A stretch of DNA of 64,000 nucleotides. Origin: Liolophura sinensis. Taxonomy: Eukaryota; Mollusca; Polyplacophora; Chitonida; Chitonidae. The stretch is taken from assembly GCF_032854445.1 (NCBI RefSeq), contig NC_088299.1, forward strand, positions 13,385,608-13,449,607, written 5' to 3'. Made by a program: the position numbers and the translations under genes. A model generated the notes under the pieces. The model ran no database searches. It had not been told where the DNA came from and saw only the letters and a list, made by a program, of their open reading frames with translations. Positions 57,700 through 64,000 of this stretch are shown piece by piece (position 1 is the stretch's first letter; the number at the start of each line of letters is the position of its first letter).

Positions 57700-58672
57700 T
57701 GCCCATGTAGGCAGAATATTTGTTTGTGTATCGCTGGTATGAGCGACAGTCTGGGTGTGCCATTGTCAAACTGTGCCCATCAGTGACAGTCCGGATGTGC
57801 CATGGACAAACTGTACCCATCAATGACAGTCCTGGTTTGCCGTGGACAGGCTGTACCCATTATTGACGGTCTGGGTGTGCCGTGGAGAAACTATACTCAT
57901 CAGTGGCAGCCTGGGTGTGCCGTGGACAAACTGTACCCATTATTAACAGCCTGGGTACGTTGGACAAACTGTACCCTTTAGTGACAGTCCGGGTGTGCCG
58001 TGGACAAACTGTACCCATCAATGACAATCTGGGTGTGCCATGGACAAACTGTACCCATCAGTGACAGCCTGGGTGTGCCGTGGATAAAATGTAGCTTACC
58101 CACCAGTGACAGTCTGGGTGTGCTGTGGACAAACTGTACCCTTCAGTGACAGTCCGGGCATGCCGTGGACAAACTGTATTCATCAGTGAGAGATTGGATG
58201 TGCTGTGGACAAACTGTACCCATCAATGACAATCTGGGTGTGCCATGGACAAACTGTACCCATCAGTGACAGCCTGGGTGTGCCGTGGACAAACTATACC
58301 CATCAGTAGCAGTCTGGGTGTGCCATGGACAAACTGTAACCATTATTAACAGCCTGGGTTTGCCATGGACAAACTGAACTCTTCTGTGACAGTCCTGGTT
58401 TTTCGTGGACATATTGCACCCATCAGTGACAGTTTGGGTGTGACATGGACAAACTGTACCCATCAATGTCAATCTGGGTGTGCCATGGACAAACTGTACT
58501 CGTCAGTGACAGTTTGGATGTACCGTTGACAAGCTGTACCCATCAGTGACAGTCTGGGTGTGCCGTGGACAAAATGTAGCTTACCCACCAGTGACAGTCT
58601 GGGTGTGCCGTGGATAAAATGTAGCTTACCCACCAGTGACAGTCTGGGTGTGCTGTGGACAAACTTCACCTT
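57700..58672. repeat. 40-bp minisatellite, about 24 copies
   Basis: Consensus CATCAGTGACAGTCTGGGTG then TGCCATGGACAAACTGTACC. A longer variant with AAAATGTAGCTTACCCACCA occurs three times (58085-58108, 58571-58593, 58616-58638). Confidence 0.96.
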
Positions 58673-59042
58673 TAGAATTATACTGATGGGAGGTACAGTT
58701 AAACGGTATTGCGATTTCTCTTTACATTATTTCATCTCTAAATTGAAGTGTGGATAAAAACTATTTATAGCCATAGGTGTTTAACACAGTACTCATGGAC
58801 AATTATATATTGCAGCAGTCGTTTTATGGGCGTGGGAAACATTTACTCGTGGAAACAACCCCACTTATATAAATCAGGCACACCAAGCTTAACAAACCCG
58901 TGTGAAGGCTTATAACACCTCAGCTCAATGGGAGCTTAGTATTAGTGAGCAAGTTCGTTGGTCGAGAGATATAGATCTATGTTTGTAAATGAGAACAAAA
59001 AAAGTAAAAAAGAAAGGAATATAGTAATTTAGTCCGTTTCCG
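58673..59042. other. Intergenic, nothing seen
   Basis: Ends in AGTCCGTTTCCG at the gap. Confidence 0.4.
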
Positions 59043-59242
59043 NNNNNNNNNNNNNNNNNNNNNNNNNNNNNNNNNNNNNNNNNNNNNNNNNNNNNNNNNN
59101 NNNNNNNNNNNNNNNNNNNNNNNNNNNNNNNNNNNNNNNNNNNNNNNNNNNNNNNNNNNNNNNNNNNNNNNNNNNNNNNNNNNNNNNNNNNNNNNNNNNN
59201 NNNNNNNNNNNNNNNNNNNNNNNNNNNNNNNNNNNNNNNNNN
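59043..59242. other. Assembly gap (200 N)
   Basis: Exactly 200 N, a typical placeholder length. Both flanks carry a six-base pattern (TCCGTTTCCG before, TCCGTATCCGTATGG after), so a simple repeat probably spans the gap. Confidence 0.95.
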
Positions 59243-59599
59243 TCCGTATCCGTATGGTTGTTAACATCAGTTTTAAACTCTCAAGAATAATCTTTAACTG
59301 TCATAAAATACGTGCAAAAGTTCCTGTGACGTGTTTTAGAATGGTCATTTTTAAAGTTTTAACCAAGGTTTTTAAGGCCTAAAACTGTTTTCTTTTTTTT
59401 AATCGTTTTCCTTTTTTAATCATTACATCAAAGCGTTGGAAAATAAGAGGCTTAGAGAAAATAAAACTAATCATTAGAAATGTCGATAATATATCATCAT
59501 CAGGGACATAGTAACTAAGCTCACGTTTATAATGTGGATGAGGAGGCCTTCCTTCGCGCACTGTCGGTCGAAGGGAGGTAATCCCATATGACGGGCAGA

Positions 59600-59713
59600 T
59601 GGGCAGCACTGTGTGTACACTTCGGATAAGAAATTTTGACGTCACGTCGACAGAAATTGACATCATCAATAGACAGCAGAGGGTATAGGGAAAAACAATA
59701 CCAAGAATTAGAA
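59600..59713 (+). promoter_or_regulatory. Upstream region of Rab2 with a perfect CRE
   Basis: TGACGTCACGTCGAC starts at 59637, 70-77 bp before the ATG, followed by TGACATCATC at 59658. No TATA box is seen. Promoter role inferred from position. Confidence 0.5.
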
Positions 59714-59759
59714 ATGTCGTACGCATATTTGTTCAAATATATCATCATCGGGGACACAG
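59714..59759 (+). CDS. Rab2: Rab2 small GTPase, first coding exon
   Basis: Encodes MSYAYLFKYIIIGDTG up to the first base of the last Gly, ending ACACAG/GTAAGT in phase 1. This N-terminus is essentially that of animal Rab2 (Rab2A/B), where it forms strand beta-1 and the start of the P-loop (GDTGVGKS). Rab2 is a Golgi and ER-Golgi-intermediate GTPase also involved in late endosome/autophagosome fusion. The intron cuts the P-loop. I searched by eye for the continuing VGKSCLLLQF-type sequence up to 64000 and did not find it, so intron 1 is at least 4.2 kb. A retro-copy is unlikely because of the good donor. Confidence 0.87.
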
Positions 59760-60290
59760 GTAAGTTCAGCAGAATGTCCAGCTCTGTGCACTTTCGTGTG
59801 ATCGATCGAGTGTCTGTAAAGAGGTAGAAAGAAGACGAAAAATCCCAACTGTGCATTAATTGCGACAGAAATGATTTGACGCAGGCAGTAATGGCGGCCA
59901 ACTAAACCCCTGACCATCTCATAGATTGATGAGATCGATATTGAACACTGGCCCTCCGAAAATTGGAATAATTTGTGGCCAGAGGGACAAATTTGTTTCT
60001 TTCTCGAACACCCACTGTCATTAGACGTTGCTGCCCAGTTAAAATGCCACTTGCATCCACGAAAACGAGGTGACCACAAAGCATATGACTGATGTCACTG
60101 GTATATCATTTGTCCTGACTTCTGTGGATATCGTTAGGATAAGTCTGTCCTTACTGTAGTACAGGTTTTGTTCCCGCCATGCTGCACACTTTTTCAAAGT
60201 CTTGTATAACATTGTCGAATCGGCTATATTTTTTCCATGGTTGTATTGTTGTCTAATAATATATAAATAGTAATGATATGTATGCCTCAG

Positions 60291-60371
60291 CAAAGATATG
60301 TATAATGCCTCTGAGAGGAACAAAGGACCAGACAATTCCCCAAGGAGAAGTAGACCTGAATGTTTCAAATG
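60291..60371 (+). CDS. Putative exon, unknown gene in Rab2 intron
   Basis: ATGCCTCAG acceptor, 81-nt open frame reading KICIMPLRGTKDQTIPQGEV.., then AAATG/GTAATA donor. Phase 1 at both ends, so it is symmetric. It fits the next segment (60912) in phase. No family recognised. In phase it could also splice onto Rab2 exon 1, but that would destroy the P-loop. Confidence 0.35.
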
Positions 60372-60911
60372 GTAATAACAATGCTACAGTAAGTTTTGGT
60401 TTTGATATAAGACCTGTGATAGTTTACACAGGGAAATGTGAGCATAGTATACAAAATTAAATGAATCATTCATATTCCCAATTTTGTGGTTCATCTCTTC
60501 TAAGCAGTTACAACTACTAAATAAATGGATCAGTTGTTTGTTTTTTTTTCTAGAAGTTATGATATTACATGACGTTGGATTATATATATCATCAATTTTT
60601 TTTTCAATTTCAAAATCCATATGCAGCATATTTGTCTTTGTTTGATTTTCATTTAAGGATGTGTGTATGTATGTGCTTCTGCCCAATCAACTTTTTCTGC
60701 TACTAATTATTTTAAATTATAAAACATCAAATGTCACTATCAAAAAATTAAATTTTGCAATTAGTTAATGATCTAGTCAATTTTAAAGTGATGTATGACA
60801 CATAATTGTGAAGTCAAATTTAAATTTAAATTACATCTTATGCCATGCTCTGATAGAATTTACTCTTCTCAAGTATCAAAAATGTCTATTTCTTCCTTTC
60901 TCCTTCACAAG

Positions 60912-61195
60912 TGCAATTCGCAAACCCTGTGACATGGTGCAAAATGTTTGATATTGTCTTGCACTCATACCCATCAAAAGTGGATGGGACCGTGGTAAAA
61001 ATTAGACAGACCAGTCCAACCCAAATGTTTCAAAAAGTAGGGTGTCAAATATTGGACAGATCAGTTCAGCCCGTGGTAAAGGACAGGATTTCAAATATTG
61101 GATCAGCTGACATAAAAGAAGACATTACAGACACAGCAGCTTATAAAACTGCTTGTTGTAGCTCAGAAGTTACAAGTACCTATCCAGATGCTTTA
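60912..61195 (+). CDS. Putative exon, unknown gene in Rab2 intron
   Basis: Strong acceptor (TTTCTTCCTTTCTCCTTCAC then AAG). The open frame QFANPVTWCKMFDIVLHSYP.. has a globular, protein-like composition. Possible donors are GTGGTAAAAA (60994) or GTGGTAAAGG (about 61076). Beyond about 61075 the frame is low quality (TCAAATATTGGA repeated), and after 61240 it runs into a SINE-B. No family recognised. Confidence 0.35.
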
Positions 61196-61239
61196 TTGCT
61201 TCAAGTGCAGTTATGCTGGCTTCTTCTCCAGTCGTCAAC

Positions 61240-61535
61240 AGCTTCGGTGGCCTAACGCTTAAAGCATTGGCCTTGAAGTTGGGAGGCCCTGGATCAAACC
61301 CAGGTCAGGTCATACCAAAGATTTTAAGACTGGCACTTGTTGCTGCCTCTCTTTGTCACTCAGCACTGAGAGGTTAGAGCAAGGAAACAGGACAGGTTAG
61401 CCCGGTGTCGGGATATAATAAAAATGGACTCCCCTTGTGGCAAAATATGAAGACACTTAATGACTCCTCCTCATGATATGACTGAAAATCTATTAAGTAT
61501 GACGTTAAACCCCAAACATTCATTCCTTCCTTCAT
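61240..61535 (+). mobile_element. SINE-B copy
   Basis: Head TTCGGTGGCCTAACGCTTAA with B box GGATCAAACCC, body, and tail TTAAACCCCAAACATTCATTC. Confidence 0.85.
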
Positions 61536-61536
61536 T

Positions 61537-61688
61537 CACTCTGCGGTCATACGTGAAAAGGTCTGTCAGCCACCAGCGAATGCTGATAGGCTTCTCCAGG
61601 GCTCTACTCCCCACCATAATGCTGGCTGTAATCGTATAAATGAAATATTTTCCAGTAAGAGGTAAAATACCAATCAAATTAGTTAAGA
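61537..61688 (+). mobile_element. SINE-A copy, 5'-truncated, abutting the SINE-B tail
   Basis: Starts at TGCGGTCATACGTGAAAAGG, ends GTAAAATACCAATCAAATTA. It sits in the CATT-rich tail of the preceding SINE-B. Confidence 0.75.
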
Positions 61689-61697
61689 AGTGAATAG

Positions 61698-61975
61698 GGG
61701 TCTCCATGGTTCAGTTCGTTAGTGTACTAGCGCAGCATAATGACCCAGGAGCCTGTCAGCAGTGCAGTCGCTGTGAGTTCAAGTTCATCTCATGCTGTCC
61801 TCCTCACTGGCTGTTCATTGGAAGGTCTAACAGCAATCTGTGGATGGCCGTAGGTTTCCCTCGAACTCTGCCCGGTTTCCTCCCACCGTTATGCTAGCTG
61901 CCTTCGTAGAAGTGAAATATTCTTGAGTACGGCGTAAACACCAATCAAATAAATAAATAAATAAAATAAATAAAT
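61698..61975 (+). mobile_element. Full-length SINE-A
   Basis: Head GTCTCCATGGTTCAGTTCGT, B box GAGTTCAAGTTC, body, and a long (AAAT)n tail. It makes three SINEs in tandem from 61240. Confidence 0.85.
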
Positions 61976-62616
61976 GAATATGCCATGGTTAATGAGACAC
62001 ATCTTCTTTATTCTGTAAGCTTCAGATTAGATCAGTGTACTATCACTTTTTGCTCAAGTGGATATGTCTTGAATTGTTCGTAAGCATGTATCAGTACAGC
62101 CACTTGCTGTTGACAATAAATGAAACCCACATCAGTCGGCCTCACTTTTTCTTTTTAACAAAAAGTTAATGTGATGTATTGAGGTTACTGCATGTAGATG
62201 GTAAAGTGTTATGTATAATTAGGATGACTAAGATCATGGTTGACAGCACTGTCATGCTCCAAATCCCGTTCATTGCTTCTGTTTATAAAATGCAGTAATT
62301 GAGTTAAAAATGTTGTGAGATGATTCAGGGATATGTGTGCGTGAAACTTCTTTACATTGTTCCTCACCAAAATATAAAGCGTTGAAACATTCTATAGTTA
62401 ATTCAGTGGTGAACCTAATTGAAGGGTGCAAAGTAATTAAATGGGACAAAAACTTTACCTCTTTAGATTGGTATGTTGATGGGATTTTGTTGTTCCTGCT
62501 CTTTTAATGCATATTCATGGATGAGCTGAAGGGCATCAGTGGGAAAAGTTGAAATCCTTACATTCTCATTTGTATTTCTATGCCAAATTCGATTATAAAT
62601 TATTTGTTTTCTTCAG

Positions 62617-62795
62617 AGTCTTTTGAGACTATTCTAGAGATAGGCGGATGTGTCAGTAATTTGTTTAGATCATATGCCATGAAGCATTTGGCGTTTGAAA
62701 CCCACTATGTTAATCCCCTCAACTTCCAGCATATGTATGAATGCCACCAGAGGGAATTCCCTGTGAAGGAGGACGTGTCATCTCTGTACAGACAA
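62617..62795 (+). CDS. Putative exon, unknown gene in Rab2 intron
   Basis: TTATTTGTTTTCTTCAG acceptor, then a frame entering in phase 1: SFETILEIGGCVSNLFRSYA.., AFETHYVNPLNFQHMYECHQ, REFPVKEDVSSLYRQ. It looks strongly protein-like, but I recognise no family. The donor is uncertain; the end given is approximate and the frame closes at 62819. Confidence 0.4.
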
Positions 62796-63385
62796 TTCAG
62801 TGTGATATTTTGTTTCTAAAGAGAACCAAAGCTGAAGTATTGATGTCTACTGTCAAATATATGATTAATTCTACATTGTACAATGCAATATACATGTGCA
62901 TACAACCAGACAACTGCCTCCCCAGATTTTTTTTTTCATTTCAAAGACAGGAAATGAAGGCAAATCCTGATCTTTTTGATACCAAACCGTATTTTGTGCC
63001 ATTTTTGGGACACCTGGTCTCTTTTTAGCCAGTATACATGTAATTGAAGCAAGATATTTTTTTCTCACATGGACTCCATCTTATGAACAACATACTTATA
63101 TCTTGACTTTTCCAAAAAACTGGGAAAGAAATGTAATATTCTGCCTTCAGCACTGCTGATATCTGACCCAAAAATTTGAAAATGATGGGGTAGGTTACTG
63201 GTGGGTGTTTCTGATGTGAACCATGCACCATGATGACCTATATCAGCACATGTCAGTCTTGATGGAAATGGATATCTAACAATCAGCATAGAGGCTAGGT
63301 CTGTAATAAAGCTAAGACACACATATACAGTAATCCTGTGGATAATTTCACATCAATCTCCACAAGTCCATACACATATCGTCAG

Positions 63386-63470
63386 TGTGGAGCACAGGTT
63401 AGCATCACTTGTCAAAGAGATGAGAGCTCATGGAGAAATGAACAAACCACCTTATGTTCCGCACGATCGG
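63386..63470 (+). CDS. Putative exon, unknown gene in Rab2 intron
   Basis: Acceptor ATATCGTCAG, frame VEHRLASLVKEMRAHGEMNK PPYVPHDRK, helical and charged. Donor not clear. The frame continues into a SINE-A at 63572, so its true end must be earlier. Confidence 0.28.
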
Positions 63471-63571
63471 AAGACAATTTTTTCCACTGAGCAGCCTCAA
63501 CAACCACCCTGTTCCACATTGGTTGTCTTATGGCATGTTCTTGTCAGAATCAGGATCAGAACATTAGAGTA

Positions 63572-63743
63572 TTTATTTCTTTATTTATTTGATTGGTGTT
63601 TTACGCCGTACTCAAGAATATTTCACTTATAGGATGGCGGCCAGCATTATGGTGGGAGGAAACCGGGCAGAGCCCGGGGGAAACCCACGACCATCCACAG
63701 GTTGCTGACAGACCTTCCCACTTACGGCCAGAGAGAAATTCAG
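63572..63743 (-). mobile_element. 5'-truncated SINE-A with 15-bp target-site duplication
   Basis: Tail TTTATTTCTTTATTTATT and body to TACGGCCAGAGAGAAATT; no head. CAGAACATTAGAGTA (63557-63571) and CAGAACGTTAGAGTA (63744-63758) differ at one base. The core GGAGGAAACCGGGCAGAGCC is intact. Confidence 0.88.
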
Positions 63744-64000
63744 CAGAACGTTAGAGTAGGACACTGCTTGGCGGTTGGTCAGGATACAGTAAATGACCTG
63801 AAATTTGACCCCAAAAAGGGCATTTTTAGAAGCAAATAAATGTGTTAAAATATTATCTTTGCTGCTGAAAATTTACATTTCTCCAGTAGGGTATCATCCT
63901 ACTTTATTAAGAAAATATCAAAACATCTTTGAACGATCAGTAAAACTTTCAAAATCAGGTAACATGTACAACTTGATCATGGGTGAAGTCTTAGGTCATT

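Larger units (their letters stand above)
59760..64000 (+). other. Start of Rab2 intron 1 (open to the right)
   Basis: Contains SINE copies and four exon-like plus-strand segments of unknown origin, listed separately. Between 61976-62616 and 62820-63385 nothing else is seen. Confidence 0.6.

Noticed and set aside
59379..60079. Minus-strand frames of 115-124 codons around Rab2 exon 1
   Set aside because: They overlap Rab2 and its promoter on the opposite strand, disagree in frame with each other, and show no domain.

Overview
This is nuclear DNA of an animal. The genes are split by GT-AG introns, some many kilobases long. The intergenic DNA is AT-rich and full of tRNA-derived SINEs, palindromic MITEs and minisatellites, and there is one 200-N scaffold gap. 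The SINEs, whose tail reads roughly GAGTACGGCGTAAAACACC followed by (AAAT)n, together with the gene content suggest a marine lophotrochozoan (mollusc or brachiopod-like). I cannot name the species from sequence alone.

Genes, left to right. (1) Positions 1-5670, minus strand: an HSF5-like heat-shock-factor gene whose four exons (5670-5104, 3327-3171, 2332-2256, 1098-1) join in compatible phases. Exon 1 carries the HSF DNA-binding domain; exon 4 is a 366-codon Ser/Thr/Gln/Asn-rich open frame that runs off the left edge. (2) Positions 12300-28696, plus strand: a complete three-exon, 220-residue homologue of the plant 'pathogen-related protein' family (NTF2/SnoaL-like), with a TATA box and a 14.1-kb first intron. 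(3) Positions 37440-45773, minus strand: a complete three-exon, 338-residue class A (rhodopsin-type) GPCR. (4) Positions 59714-59759, plus strand: the first coding exon of Rab2, with the donor inside the P-loop; the rest of Rab2 lies beyond the window. Several short exon-like open segments of unknown identity (60291-63470) lie inside the first Rab2 intron, and one (18460-18636, minus) lies inside intron 1 of gene 2.

Mobile DNA dominates the rest. Two abundant SINE families are recognisable: SINE-A (AAAT-type tail) and SINE-B (CATT-type tail). An older family (C), a dispersed repeat (D) and a palindromic MITE (E) are also present. Several copies keep 9-15 bp target-site duplications, and three are nested insertions whose order can be read. 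The most unusual object is a roughly 4.9-kb foldback element at 30296-35205. It has long imperfect terminal inverted repeats, mirror-arranged 182-bp subterminal tandem units, a 25-bp satellite grown from one segment of that unit, and an LTR-like insertion in one arm only.

Minisatellites cluster at 17.7-23.2 kb and 54.2-58.7 kb (units of 22, 25, 31, 35 and 40 bp), and the longest 'ORFs' in the window are by-products of such arrays. The perfect CRE palindrome TGACGTCA occurs eight times, including just upstream of the HSF-like and Rab2 start codons and as a three-site cluster at 24974-25029. The genes look unrelated in function; nothing suggests a cluster or operon.
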